Shown: positions 9,835 to 22,980 of the stretch, in pieces
Numbering within the stretch: position 1 is the stretch's first letter
How the letters are laid out: the number at the start of each line of letters is the position of its first letter
From: Channallabes apus
Lineage: Eukaryota > Chordata > Actinopteri > Siluriformes > Clariidae
Direction of reading: 5' to 3'
Assembly: GCA_030522415.1 (NCBI GenBank)
Contig: CM060107.1
Coordinates: forward strand, 23,316,571-23,380,570
DNA length: 64,000 nucleotides
Notes under the pieces: generated by a model
What the model was told of the DNA's origin: nothing
What the model saw: only the letters and a program-made list of their open reading frames with translations
Databases searched by the model: none
Translations under genes and position numbers: made by a program

Positions 9835-12800
9835 AACCAACGGAGGTTTTGCGATGATTTGCGTGTGGGATTGTTCAGCCCATATGAGGTAGCGGGCCCA
9901 GGAGCGCTGGCGATCAGACAATAAACACCTCAGGTAGCGCTCCAGCTGTTGGTTGGTCTGTTCCGTCTGACCGTTAGTCTATGGATGGTAACCAAATGAC
10001 AGACTACTGGTGGAATCGATCAGACGGCAGAAGGCCTTCCAGAACCGGGCGGTGAACTGGGGCCCCCTGTCCGAGACGATGTCTTTGGGGAACTCATGCA
10101 GGCGGACTACGTGTTCCAATATCAACTCGGCGGTGTCCTTGGCTGAGGGGAGTCCGGTGAGGGCCACCAGGTGTACAGCTTTGGAGAACCGGTCAACTAT
10201 AGTGAGGATGGTGTCCTTCCCTTCAGAAACCGGCAGGCCCGTAATGAAGTCTAGGGCGATGTGCATCCAGGGTCATCGAGGAATGGGAAGTGGTTGAAGC
10301 TCTCCGGGTGTGGGTCGGTTGGTGTCCTTAACCCTGGCGCACACCGGGCACGCCTGAACGAACTCCTCAATGTCCTTTGTCATGAAGGGCCACCAGAACG
10401 CCCGTTTTATGAACAAAAGGGTTCTTCGGTTCCCGGGGTGTCCAGCGACGGGCGAAGAGTGTCCCCATTTGAGTACCTCTGACCTTAAGGGCTGGGGCAC
10501 GTAGAGTCGTCCAGGCGGCGCACCTGCCGGTCCGGCCTCCGCAGCCTGAGCCTGGCGGACCCTCGTCTCCAAGTCCCATTGGAGGGGTGAAATGATGCGT
10601 GAAGAGGGTATGACAGGCACGGGGTCCGCCCGGGGAACATCTTCCTCTTGTTGTCTGGAGAGGGCGTCGGCCTTTTTTTGGACCCCGGGCGGTATGATAG
10701 GTGGAAGTTAAACTGTTCGAAAAATAATGCCCATCGTGCCAACTCAAGTGGGTTGAGTTGTTTTAAACTTCAGATGGTGATGAGCTTCTGGTGATCTGTC
10801 CAGACAATGAACAGCTCACTGGCGCCCTGGAGCCAGTGACGCCATTCCTCCAAGGCCCACTTTATGCCCAACAGCTCGCGGTCCCCTACCCTGTATCACT
10901 GCTGAGTGGGGTCAAACTTCTTGGAGAAGAAGCCACATGGATGCAGCTTCTGGTCTGGACCTCACTGGGAGAGAACTGCACCGGCGCCCACCTCCGACGT
11001 GTTCACCTCCACAACGAATGGTTGGTTGGCATCTGGGTGAAGAAGAATAGGTGCAGTGGTGAGATGGTGGCAAAGTTCCTTAAATGCGGAAATGGCAGCG
11101 GGAGTGAGTTGGAAGGGATGAGAGGAGGGCCTGGTCAGACTGGTCAGTGGTGCGGCAACTGTACTGTAGCCCCGGATAAAGCGACGATAGAAATTCGCAA
11201 ACCCGAGAAACCGTTGAAGCTGTTTGAGAGTCTTGGGTAGGGGCCAATGATGACAGCTTCTAGTTTCTGCGGGTCCATGGCCACACCCTGGGGTGAGATG
11301 ACAAAACCCAGGAACGTGGTGGAGTGCTTGTGGAAAGCACACTTTTCGAACTTGCAGTACAGTTGGTGAGCGAGCAATCTCTTGAGAACAGCCCGGATGT
11401 GCTGAGTATGTTCTTCGGTGGTGCGAGAATAGATTAGAATGTCGTCCAAATAAACAAACACCCATCGGCCTAGCATGTCTCTAAGGACATCATTTATGAA
11501 TTGCTGAAAGGCCGAGGGTGCGTTACAGAGTCCAAATGGGATGACCAGGCTCTCATAATGTCCGGTGGGGGTGATGAAAGCCGTCTTCCACTCATCGCCC
11601 TCCCTGATGCGCACCAAGTTGTAGGCGCTCCAGAGGTCCAACTTTGTAAACACGGTGGCACCAGGGCGTCCAGGGCTGAGTTGGTGAGCGGCAATGGGTG
11701 TCGGTTCTTAATGGTGATTTTGTTCAGCCCCCGATAGTCGACACATGGGCGAAGTTCACCTCCTTTCTTCTTCATGAAGAAAAACCCTGCGGCGGCTGGC
11801 AACGAAGAGGGCCGGATGGTTCCGTGGCGAAGGGCGCTGGCAACGTACTCCTCCATCGCCTGCGTCTCGGTAGCTGACAATGAGTAAAGGTAGCCGCGGG
11901 GAGAGACGGAACCCGGCTGAAGCTCTATCGCCAGGTCGTAAGGGCGATGGGGTGGAAGGTGGGTGGCTTTTCTCTTACAAAAGGCTCCAGCCAGGTCACG
12001 ATTGGCGAGAGGAATGGCGTTGATGTCGACATCGGGGGCCTCGGACTCCTTGGAACACGTCCCAGCCTGAGCCCATAGGCAAAGTTCAGAGCAGGTCGGC
12101 CTCCACTGGATTATTCGGTTCCGGGTCCAAGAAATGAGACGGTCGTGTTGCAGCAGCCAGGGGTATCCGAGGATAATGGAAGGTGATGAAATGGATGTGA
12201 GATGGAATTGGATCTGTTCCTGGTGCTGATCAACGGTGAGCATTGTGATGGGTTGGGTCTGGTGGGTTATGGGGCTGGATGACAAGGGCTGACCGTCGAC
12301 CGACGTGATTTGAACCGGCTGGGATAACGCCTCGATTTTTACCCCCATTTCTTTGGCATAATTGGAGTCAATGAAGTTCCCGGCGGCACCGGAATCGATG
12401 AACGCTGCACCTCGAACTCGTTTGTGGCCAAATTGAAGGGTTACCTGGACTGTGAGGTGGGAGATGGTGGTGCTGGTGGCGGTGGAGATGTGGATGGGGC
12501 CCGGTGAGTCTCTCCTCATGCTCACCGGGGTTGTGCATTTCCTGGGCCAAGTGGACAGATCGCCCGATGGTGGGCTGCTGACCCGCAATAGACACATAAT
12601 CTCTCCCGAAATCGCCGCTCTCGCTCTTTCACAGTCAGGGAGGTGTGTCCTAATTGCATGGGCTCCGGTGTCAACCACGGCAGGAGGTGGAGATCTGACA
12701 TGTCCGGTATCGTTGGTGGAGAAAGCTGCAGGTGGTCGTGGGGTGATGTAGGAGTAGGCGGCAGGCGTCCTCAGAAGTTCTCGTCCGGCGAGCTTAGTAA

Positions 12801-13795
12801 TCCGTGAAGCTAGTCCCTCGTAGAAGGATGTCCGGAGCGCGGCATCTCCCCAGCTGGTTTGTACAGCTAGGGTCCGGAACTCAGCTGTATACCTGCTCAC
12901 GGACAATCCTCCCTGCCGCAGGTGGTATAATTTGGTGTCGGTCTCTACCTCTCCCGCTGGATGTTCGAAGGTGAGTTTGAGTTGGCGGGTGAATTCGTTG
13001 TATGAATGGGCGGTGTCTGTATCCGCCCGCAGAACTGCCGTGGCCCTCTCTGCTGCCTGCCCGGATAGCAACGAGACAAGGAGAGCAATGCGTAGCTGAT
13101 CGGTGGAATATCTGGTGGAATTAAATTCAAACACCAGATTTAGTGCTGTCAAAAACACACTGCATCTCCCGTTTGTGCCGTCCCACTTGTCTGGAAGAGC
13201 CAGAAATACATCGGGGAGGGGGGGGATTGGGGCTGGTGCGACGCCGTGGTGGGAGGCCGGCTAGCTGCGCCATCCACAGCTGCGCGGAGATCCGCATTCT
13301 CCCGCCGGAGCTCCGCGACCTCGCGGCGCAAGGCCCCGGCGTAGATCAGCGATCTCTCCGGTTAGCTTGTTGATGAGCTCGGCGTGCTGATCTACCACGT
13401 CGCAGAGGTGCGCGTGATCCGCTGGGTTCACTGCGTGTGGCTCAGTCATTCTGTCAGAACTAACCTTCGGTGACCAGAAGACGTAGCTTGCGGTTAGCCC
13501 TTTGTTGCGTGAATGGTAAACCCAAACGCGGAGGAACATGAATAGGCAGGATAATCACGCTCTTTAATCTAAGGACTCTCACGAAAGGGGAGTAAGGGAA
13601 AGACACAATCTAACCCGCATCCTATAAACACACACTCAATCAGAAAGCAAAGCCAAAAGGGTGAGTACTCACAGTTAGACGAACGATTCCGACTGGGCAT
13701 CTGGTGAACTTAATGACTGAGCGATATGCTATGGTTTGTTTACCTTTTTATACTTCCTGGTTCACGACTGCTTTACTTCCGTGTCCTAGTGGCGG
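9835..13795 (-). mobile_element. Ty3/Gypsy LTR retrotransposon, decayed and truncated in integrase
   Basis: Read on the minus strand, gag starts at 13449 (MTEPHAVNPADHAHLCDVVD). It continues through a capsid-like block (11494-13158 frame), an aspartic protease site DSGAAGNFID, RT ([21 protein letters not shown]; then [14 protein letters not shown] with the YLDD box), an RNase H start, an integrase zinc-binding HHCC region (PVAGHPGNRRTLLF, then CPVCARVKDTNRPTPGELQP) and an integrase core ([24 protein letters not shown]). Frameshifts occur in gag, RT and RNase H/integrase. The sequence ends inside integrase near 9835 and no 3' LTR is present. The gag-proximal leader (13.5-13.8 kb) contains TATAAAAAGG on the minus strand, the likely LTR promoter. 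Confidence 0.85.
11494..13158 (-). pseudogene. gag-protease-RT frame of the Gypsy relic
   Basis: A 554-codon open frame and the largest intact piece of the element. It holds a capsid region (NEFTRQLKLTFEHPAGEVE; GGLSVSRYTAEFRTLA), an acid-protease site (DSGAAGNFID) and the N-terminal RT block. It then changes frame near 11650, where RT continues in another frame (11144-11653) with the catalytic YLDD. The zinc-knuckle region is frame-disrupted. Confidence 0.75.
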
Positions 13796-13801
13796 TCGCG
13801 G

Positions 13802-13951
13802 TCGTTGTGTTTTCTCATTTGGTATTTTGTTTCTGGATATGTAGTTGTGTTTTCTGATTTATTATATTGTTTTCTGATTTGTTAATTTGTTTTTAAATGT
13901 TATGTTGTTTTCTGTTTGATTATTTTGTTTTGCACTTCTTGGCCACCGTAG
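13802..13951 (-). repeat. Long inverted repeat, right arm
   Basis: Mirror of 9114-9305, ending CCACCGTAG. It abuts the 5' end of the Gypsy relic. Confidence 0.75.
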
Positions 13952-15784
13952 AAAACCTATTGACTGTTTAACATCAGCATGATCCGAGTGGTTTACAAGT
14001 CATTGACTTTTTTATGTGAAAGCTCATAATTTCTCACACTCACTCTCACACAATTGCCAAGTCTTTATTTTTTGTTCTTTACTTTTTAGGGCATCAGGAT
14101 TTTCTGAAGGTATACACAGAGATTTTCATTTTTGCACTAGATGATCTCTGCTACATCTGTGTCAAACACAACTGAGTCTGATGTCATCACTTTTACCCAA
14201 TGTGTAATGAGTACAGAGCAAAGGACACAATGACAGTGACACTGTTGTAGTTTGCCTTCTGGGGAGGGTGAGAAAAGTAATTATCACTGCTTAATAACTT
14301 CATGTCTGAAACCACTACAATGTCCTAGCCTTAATGCCCTACACTTGCTTCACCAGGTGCATGGTGGCTGGAGACAAACTAACTGGAGCTTAAATGTGTT
14401 AATTGTAAAATATTATTGTTGTCTCTCTTTAATGTAAGCTTTTATTATTACTATTACTATTAACCATAAACTGTTATTTTTAACATTCAAAAAAAAAAAT
14501 ATATATAAACATTATTCATAACTGTTGTTTATGTTTTAACCTGTTTTTAAATCTACATAATCTTGATACATAATCTACACAAATAAAATATATGGTTCTC
14601 AGTACTGACATCCTTGGTCCCCTAATACCTGCACAGAAAAAAAGGAAGGTGTGTTTTTGAGGGGGTAATAAAGGAACATAGCTAAAAAGCAATTAAATAT
14701 ACTGGTAAAGTCTAATCCAGTAGGACTGTTCTGGGAGCAAATAAATCACAACATTTTACACAAAGCCTAGGGAGAGAGAGAGAGAGAGACTGAATAACAC
14801 ACCTGGACTTTCTGAAAGTGACATGACTTCTCTTTCTATTTTGAAAGAAATGACAATTTGAGTTAGTGGTGCACAGCAGGAGGCTTTATTTCAACTCATT
14901 AAAATATTTACATATAACAGATTTTTTTCCTTACAAATTTAACCCAATACAAAATATGAAACCATTGTTACTCCCAAAAAAATTAAGATATTCCCAACAT
15001 TTTGATAGACAACGCATTTCTTTATTCCATTAGCATTAGTGCCACATAGCGAGCTGAGATTATTTCATCTTCTACAGGTACCTCTTATTTCATTTTCATT
15101 GTCAATGGCCCTTTTTATCAATGTTGCATAAAAATGAGCATAGATTTAAGCACATGAAAAAAAAAGACTAACCTACTTCTCATTCATTAAACTGTCAAAT
15201 CAAAACGAGTGGTGATTGAATTCAATTGGTAAATCAACTCCAGCTTTGTAGATACAAGCACTTTTCCACTAGTTCGTTATTTATCACATGAATACAATCA
15301 ACAATTTATCCCCACAGATAATGTACATGAAATGCCATAATTTATGCAAGTACTGCAACAGTGAACCAATAAAAGAGAAAGCTTTTAGCAAGCATTTCCG
15401 TGAAGCTAAGCTAGAAGCGATTGTAAGAGTATTCTAAAAAAAACAACAAAAAAACAAGGATCCAAGAAATTTGCTTTTCCAATCCTGTTTTTAATGAAAT
15501 GAACATTATACTAAAGACGTATATAATGAAATGTGCTTTGTTTTCTAGCTTCAACTACACAAGCAGTTCTGTGATTTCACTTAAGCTTCATTTATAAATA
15601 TAGGTGAGCCAAGTTTCCACTCTGAACCACAGCTGGTGCAGGTCCAAGGTGCTGAAATGTCATGCCGTGCCAACCCTGGTAAAAAGTCTCCAACTGTTCT
15701 CACTGATGAGGTGCCGGAAGAAAGGGTGAATGAAAAAAAAAAACAGAAGATAACTGAAATAAAAAATTAAATATAGAGACAAAT
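13952..15784. other. Non-coding stretch; possible 3' end of a minus-strand transcript
   Basis: No gene is firmly supported. On the minus strand an AATAAA signal (plus-strand TTTATT near 14886) follows about 800 bp of low-repeat sequence, and a short minus-strand frame near 15595-15705 ends in a stop. These could be a 3' UTR and last coding exon of a minus-strand gene, but the reading frame is ambiguous and no homology was recognised. A short (GA)n lies near 14772. Confidence 0.3.
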
Positions 15785-15824
15785 TTACACCAATCAGCCA
15801 TAACATTATGCCCACCTACCTAAT

Positions 15825-16426
15825 TGCGCTTTTCCACCGCATAGTACGGCACGACACGGTTCAGTTCAACTCACTTTTGGGGGGTTTTACACTGTGAACA
15901 GTACATGGTACCTGGTCCTTTTTTTAGTACCACCTCAGCAGAGGTTCCAAGCGCGCCGAACCGTTACCAAAACATGACGTGTAAACTCTGCTGGTCACTG
16001 ATTGGCCGGAGAAAATCGTCATTACTGCGTCACTGAGCTTGCGACACGAGACACAACAGAACCGCTATATTTAGAACAGCCAGAGAAGGATCGGACGCAC
16101 CTTTTTGTGTTAACTAAAATTTTTCTTTGGCTGCCATCAGCCTCTTTTGAAACAAACTCCTTCGTCTCGCTGTTAAAAACATCCACATGCCGAGAATGAA
16201 GAACACCATGCCGTCGATATGCTCCATTGTTGTGTGTTTGTTTGTGGCGCGTTTACGATGACGCCACGGCAGTAGCAGGCGCCGCGACTAAACGACACGT
16301 GAGTAATCCCGCCCACGCTAAAGCGTTACTACACTTCAGTGGAAGCGCAAACCGAGCCAAACTGCGCCGAACCCAAGTGAGTTGAACTGAACCATGTCAT
16401 GCCGTTCTATGCAGTGGAAAAGAGGC
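15825..16426. mobile_element. Harbinger-type MITE
   Basis: A 602-bp element with terminal inverted repeats of about 50 bp: the left end reads CTTTTCCACCGCATAGTACG and the right end, reversed, CTTTTCCACTGCATAGAACG, both followed by GGTTCAGTTCAACTCACTT. It is flanked by AAT (15822-15824, 16427-16429) and inserted in a Tc1-like terminal remnant that reads CAATCAGCCATAACATTATG at 15791. No ORF was recognised. The end sequence and AAT duplication are like those of the element at 2249-3454. Confidence 0.75.
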
Positions 16427-18928
16427 AATAGGCACCAAGTGAATCTGTTTTTCCTGAAGTTGATGTTTTGGAAGCAGAAACCTACTTGGGTTGACTACTT
16501 ATAGAAACTGAACAAGGAAAAGCAGATTATTGAAATAAAATAAACCCAGGTCTGGCATGTGTGATGATAGGTCAGTGTTGTACAGTTTGGTTGTGTGCTC
16601 TTTTATCCAAGGCTACTACACATTCAGGGCAGAAATGTGCCTATTGTCAGCCAAGTTAATAAAAACCGATGTCTTATAAACTAAAAGCTGACACCACTGC
16701 AAGGTTTTTCTGTCTTAGTTAGCTCGTTAGTTTTGTTCATGTTGTTAATTTATATGTATGTAGCACCTTGTTCGCTGTGTACTGAACTATATATGGTTGA
16801 ACTAACAATGCAGTAAAAGCATACTTGACTTGACCTCAATATTATAAGTGTTATTCAATTTACCACATACTACACTTGCTATAATTATTGACAACACTGA
16901 CGTTGAGTTTGATGATCTTAACAAATCAAACATTTTGCAGGTTTTTACAACATTAATGCGAAATTTACATGCACTTCATTTAGACGTAATTGTAATTGTA
17001 CAGATACTCCAGAAATGAAACTGATGAATAAGGAAACTGTCTATTGAATTTGCATACACTGATTGTATGATCAGATTAGAGTGTACACGGGTTTAATGAA
17101 TAAGTTCCATTGCCTATGTTTTTCTCCCTGGGAAACCTTCAGCCGTAATTACCTACTGATTTCCTATTGCCGCCACAGTTGTGTGATGAGTTTACTCTAA
17201 AACAGGTTCTGGTTTATAGTCTCTCTCTGATTTTGCCAACAGATGTTACCTCCTAGAGAAAAAGGTTTTTGGCCACAACTGTGGATGATAACCTGACACC
17301 TTGTCTTTGTTCAGAGAATACCACCCCCTGACAACAGTTCTCCTTGAAAAAAGGCAGGAATTAGAGGCAAAAGAATGCCTAAATAATAAAAGAATATTAT
17401 AGGCTGATTTAGGCTGTTTTTTTGTTTGTTTGTTTTTAAGCTGGAGCTAAAGCTCCCACATTTTTTCTTAGCATGGCCAAAACATTAATTTCATATTCTG
17501 TGGTATATTTTTTAATTAATTACTATGCACACTTTACATATTACTGTGAAATGAACTATGCTGTTATGGATTTGATTAAATCTGCAGAAGAAATGTCAAA
17601 ACATCTGAGTACACATCTCTATGCCAACCAATATGACAACCAGTCAATGCAGAGCGCCACAGTTAGCAGTTAGCTTGTGGGTGGACTGCACATATTTCTG
17701 CATGCCAGCTCTGTGACACAAAGACACAAATGCGCGTGAGCGCAGTGTACACATAACCGCCAAACACAGTTCTTTGTAAGACTTCTGTTTTGCATTTTCT
17801 GACTATTTTAGTCGGCTAACTAGTATTCATCACAACATTTATTGACACCGCCATATGGATTTGCAGAAAATATCTTTTTATTTTTTTGCACTTTATTAAG
17901 TCAACACTGTGCTGTCTTTGTGAAACCTTGCATGGCATGGTTCGCACATACTTGCATGCATACACGTTATGTCATTGTGTGTTTATAGTTTTAGTTGTCT
18001 CAGATAGGCTTGTGTTTTTTGTAGCATTGTGGTTTTATGTAGTTTCCGTGGGGAAATGGTTAGGTTCACTATGTCCTGTCCCTTCCGTAAAGGGTTGAAA
18101 TTTAAATAAAAACACTTGCCTTGACAACTGTAACAAACAAAAAAAGAATTCTTAGAGCAGGTGTGTTATAACCATTAACTGTACACTAGAGTTGAATGTT
18201 GATGTGAAACACTAGCTTGCAAGATGGATTTATTTCCTCCTTGTATATTAGTATAGGTGTTGCGTTACAGCCTTATTTTGGAAAAAGTGAAACACTGTGA
18301 TTACTTTCCGAATGCACTGCAACTATCAATCAAGTAATGTTTTTTTTAAGTCTCATAGATGAACACTTAAGGCATAAAAGCAGTTCATTCATTTAGTGCT
18401 AAAAGACAGCCACCACAGACCAGGCTTTGTCTGTGGTACTGTATAAGTTTTCAGATAGCATTTTTTCTGTTCTGGTCCTTGAACAACCCGGTAAACGTGA
18501 CTGATCTTTTAATAAAGAGGTGTGTGGTTAAAAAAAGAAAACTTCAAACTGAAAGCAACCTTAATGCCAATATCTAAGCATCAGTGACAGTAACTTAGTG
18601 TATAAATCCAGCAGACAAAGATAAATAGTGATTATGTTGATCGTCAGTGCAAAACAAACATAGCTAGAGATCCTATCTCTGTCTAAAATCAATGGCAGGA
18701 TCTTTATACAGGCTTTGCTCTAAATGCAGTTTGTCCTTGCACTCTCTCCAGAGCGACAGACTTCAGCTTTACTCATCCTGCTGTGAGAGATCACAGATGC
18801 CACAGAAGCATTTTACAGAGCTGCATTTTTCAAAGTCTGAAAGAGTTTTGTTTTGATCAACATGGAAAGGAACTTTCTGGGCAAAGCAAATGAAGCATTA
18901 ATGTTAAAATTATTTAGTTTTTATTATT

Positions 18929-19011
<83 letters not shown>

Positions 19012-20881
19012 TCTATAAAATACTTTGGTTGAAACGAGTCAGAGTAGGAGCATATGTGTATGTGCAGATTTGTGTGAATTGAAGGCTGCAGCTAGTGACA
19101 AGAGGAAGCAGTGCCTGGAGTGTGTTTCATTAAAACATCATTCACAATTAAAGACCTTCTACATGTACCATGTGCAGCAGGTACATTTATTATCCTCATA
19201 CTGTAAGACTTTGTTCGTTTAATGTGGACAGAATTCTGAATCTTTTATTTCTAGTACTCAATTTCCTCATCTTTATCTTCCCTGCAGACATGAAAAATCA
19301 CAAAGTGTTTTGATTTTAGCAACTTTATTTTAGAAAGACATGTTTTGTGTACGAATTAACATAAATGGATGTTTTATATGAGTAACCAAAACTACTACTA
19401 CTTTGTATAAAACTTGACAGAAACAAAAAATTTGAGTAACAGTTAAAATTAGTCATGAAAAAAAACATTTTTTTTTACACATAAATGTGATAATTATGTG
19501 ATAATTATGTTGACTGACTTATGTTTCTTTCCTCACACACAGAGTTTCCTTTAAAAATTTAACAGACTTGTCAACGTTATAGTTCGCAAGGGCGTTAGAG
19601 ATCATTTATACACGTTGTACTGTAGGTCTACCCAGTAAAGACCCCCACTGCAGGCAAAATGAAGGAACAATATGAGTGATAAAGATAACACAGAATAATG
19701 AGACATAGCTGGAGAATGCCCAGGTCCCTGTGTTTTCAATAAATTTAAAATAAAATAATTATAGCCATGGAATAATTAAGCATTATAACACAAGATGGAG
19801 AAAAGCTTGGAGTGTGCAGTAGGAAAGCTATTATGAATGCTATACAAAAGTTAGTTCCGACTGATTAATCTGTTTGGATTAGAGACATTTCACAAGTGCT
19901 GATATACAGCAGAATGGCACTGGGATGTTTAACTATATGCATCACTACACACCACTGGTGTCCTAACAATCACTAATTACTGTTGGTCGCCAGTATGGGT
20001 GAAAATAGTTTGAAACGGTCTGCATTGAGTAGCTGCCAAAGGCCATATTAAAAAACAGGCACTGAAGCACTTCCAGCAAGAAAACACAACTGATACCATT
20101 AGGTCATCTTTAACAACACTTTGTATCCTTAGTAACTGCTTCTAAGTCAGGCCGACTTGACCCTGAACCGTCATGAACTACAAAACTAACTAGCTTCTAA
20201 CACAAGGCTGAATTCCAAATCCGTCTCCAACCCCTGATCAAGGGCATTAATTTGTGTGTGGAACAAGGGATTGTATACCCAACATTGTTCACTAGCTTTC
20301 CATTTAACATTATTTGGGATTCAACCCGGAACGGATTGAATGGACACAAAAAAAAAAAAAACGTATGTGATTTACAAGAATCTTCACCATCTCCATGGTT
20401 TACTTTCCTCTTGGCTACATAATACCAGTAAGAATTGAAAACTTTCCCTCCTGTTAATTACATTGCTCAATGCTAGTTCCTGCAGCTGAAGAAGGATATA
20501 TGTTAGAAGAACAAAATAACTGGTTAAATAAATACATCATAATCTGTTGCTAATAAATGTAATTTGTAAAACTTTTGTTGTATAAAAGCAATATTGCACT
20601 TGTAATCATGCTTTTTGCTGAATATGAGCACAGCTGTGATACCTTCAGGACCAATCCTGTAGCCTTGTGTCTGCGACTACAACACTACAGCCGTGCTAAT
20701 ATCCAGTAAAACAACACATCCTTTCATGTGATATTACTTAATTATGGAAGCATCTATAAATGGTAGTTGCTACGGGCCTTTTTCCTTTGGCCGTGTACTG
20801 TAACTAGTGAGAGAGTTAGAAGGTCATCAAAAGAGTATGATCTACAAACTAAAAAAATCAGGTAAATACACAAAGTAAATA
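16427..20881. other. Non-coding stretch with LINE tail and microsatellite
   Basis: AT-rich DNA without a supported gene. An L2-like LINE 3' tail lies near 16725-16832 (GCACCTTGTT ... ACTTGACTTGACC). A long GATA microsatellite is at 18928-19011. Isolated AATAAA motifs on both strands (near 18511 plus, near 19325 minus) have no associated exon that I could define. Confidence 0.4.
18928..19011. repeat. GATA microsatellite
   Basis: About 21 uninterrupted GATA/TAGA units. Confidence 0.95.
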
Positions 20882-20884
20882 TTA

Positions 20885-21350
20885 AGTGGCGCAGTGGTAA
20901 AGCGCACGCCCTATCATCCGGAGATCGCTGGTTCGAACCCCAGGTGATGCTGTTACCTCTCATAGCCGGAGGCCTAGAGAGAGCTAATTGGCCAAGCTCT
21001 CTCAGGGGGGAGGGATGAGAGGTACTTAGTGCTCCCACATTAATGACGGCTCTACATGCCAATCAGGGGCGTATGTGACCTCGCGCAGGCGAAGGGAGCT
21101 GATAGTGCTGTTCCTCCGAGTGTGTTACGCCGCCCCCCAACGGTGCATGAGCGAGTAGTTCGGAAAAAATGGTTGGTGACGCCACGTGGATCGGAGGAGA
21201 CACGTGGGTCGGTCTGCGGACCTCCCGACTGAGCAGCAGTGGAAGCTTAATGCGGGAGCCTCCAGCGACTGGGAGGAATTGGACACGACTAAAAATAGGG
21301 GAGAAAATCTGAAAAATTCGGATAAAAAGGGGGGGGGGGGAGGAAACATA
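20885..21350 (+). mobile_element. tRNA-derived SINE (second family)
   Basis: Head with A box TGGCGCAGTGG (20887-20897) and B box GGTTCGAACCC (20930-20940). The body is GC-rich and the 3' end reads GACTAAAAATAGGGGAGAAAA before a G-rich tail. It is long for a SINE (about 465 bp) and has no open frame of its own. Confidence 0.75.
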
Positions 21351-21439
21351 CAAAAAATAAACTGCTGTCATTGATGCAACATTTTAGGTCACATCCTGAC
21401 AAGTAAACTTAAGTAGGCTACTTACTTTATGTAATAAAC

Positions 21440-22980
21440 TACATCCACATTAGGATCACTCACTCACTCTCATAGTCTATACTGCTTTATACTGTATTCA
21501 GGGTCGCAGGGGACTTAGGGTTCGAGGCTGGGTACACCCTGGACAGGGTGCCAATCCATGGCAAGGCTCACTCACACACTCATTTACACACTACGGGCAA
21601 TTTGGGAATGTCAATTAGCCTAATAGGAGGAAACCGGAGTTCATGGAGGAAACCAACTAGGGCTGCAACTGACGATTATTTTGATAAGCGATTAATTGGT
21701 CGATAAGTTTTTCGATTAATCGATTAATCGGATAAAACTAAGCGCTTTACTTTGATGTTTTGCTTAACTATATAAAACCATAAATCAGGGTATTATTTAT
21801 GTATAAAAGTAAACTTTAAAAAATGCAATAGCCACATAGAGTTTAATGACCTTTAATTTTGACATTTAAGCCTTATTTTATGTAAATCAACATTTTTGTT
21901 TTTAAACAATAATTGTAGATGGCAAGTTGACAGTGTGTGTGTATGTGTATATATATATATATATAGTTTAAAAAATACACTGACATATTCAGTTGTTAAG
22001 AATGACCTCACTTTTAATTTCTCATAAATTAATTAAACTTAATAAGAAGAATAGACTTCTAGATTATGATATTATTTTTAATTGAAGTGTCTCTTGCTAC
22101 ATCCTTTTCATGGTTCATACATTATTCCTCTCGCGCATTTTATCCTTTTTTTTGTTGTCTCAATTAAAAAACAACAACAACATTTTTTTTTACCATCTTG
22201 CTGTACTAGACATTCTCGTAATACGGTGACGTAGGGAGAAAAAAAACTCGCCGCTACTGGATTCACTCTGTTTATTTTGCCCTTTCCCCGCATTTCCCTC
22301 TGTATAGCATGTAGGATCATGGGATATATCCGGGCCTCCGAAGTGTAAAATGAACGTGAAGAAAACGCACTAGAAGTGTTTTCTGTGTGTTCGTTGGGAT
22401 TTGAACAGAAAGAAAAAGCTGCATGCAACGTTTTTTTTTTTGGACACCATATAACCGCGCAGCCGGACAAACGCACGTCACCAAAGCCCGTGTGAACACT
22501 CACTGACTCCTATGTGTAGAAAACCCTTGGCGCTTCATCCGCGCTCACCGGACACTATGAACGCCTGAATAACGCTCGATTTTAACGCGCGACTAGAGGT
22601 GTTTAATGTAAACTACTCCCATACCTGGGAGGACTTGGGGCACGCGTGCTTTTTCCTGCAAACGCTTCTGTAACCGCCATTGCGTGAGCGACTGTGTATC
22701 TGTGTGTGTCTTTGTGTATTTGTGCATCTTGTAGTCGTGCTTCTCAGTAACGTGAGCAGCCCAACTAATCGATAACGGCATTCGTTGACAACGAATTTCA
22801 TTATCGATAATTATCGATTTTATCGATTAGTTGTTGCAGCCCTTAAACCAACCAAGCACAGGAAGAACATGCAAACTCAATGCACGCAGAGATGGGAATT
22901 GAGTCTAGATGTGAATTGAACCTGGCCCCTGGAGGTGCAAGGCAACAGTGCTAACCACTACTGCGCTGTGCCGCCCAAAT
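21440..22980 (-). mobile_element. tRNA-derived SINE (third family) split by a hAT element
   Basis: Minus-strand copy of a repeat also seen at 33050-33270, 33443-33540, 35095-35480 and 53756-54125, with a plus-strand fragment at 58965-59130. The promoter end lies at the right: GCTAACCACTA near 22951 is a reversed A box. The left end carries the typical GGGTACACCCTGGACAGGGT. The copy is interrupted by 21658-22844. Confidence 0.75.
21658..22844. mobile_element. hAT-type non-autonomous transposon
   Basis: Begins TAGGGCTGCAAC and ends GTTGCAGCCCTT. A perfect 8-bp duplication AAACCAAC (21650-21657, 22845-22852) is diagnostic for hAT. Subterminal regions are full of ATCGATTA-type palindromes. Internal sequence matches a second copy at 31386-32316 closely. 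No transposase is recognised. Confidence 0.85.

Noticed and set aside
15595..15705. Minus-strand C-terminal coding exon
   Set aside because: Three frames are short and plausible, none has recognised homology; kept only as a speculation.
22108..22503. 131-codon minus-strand frame, with a related frame at 31553-31990
   Set aside because: Both lie in two copies of a non-coding hAT-type element; the preserved frame reflects copy similarity and matches no protein family I know.
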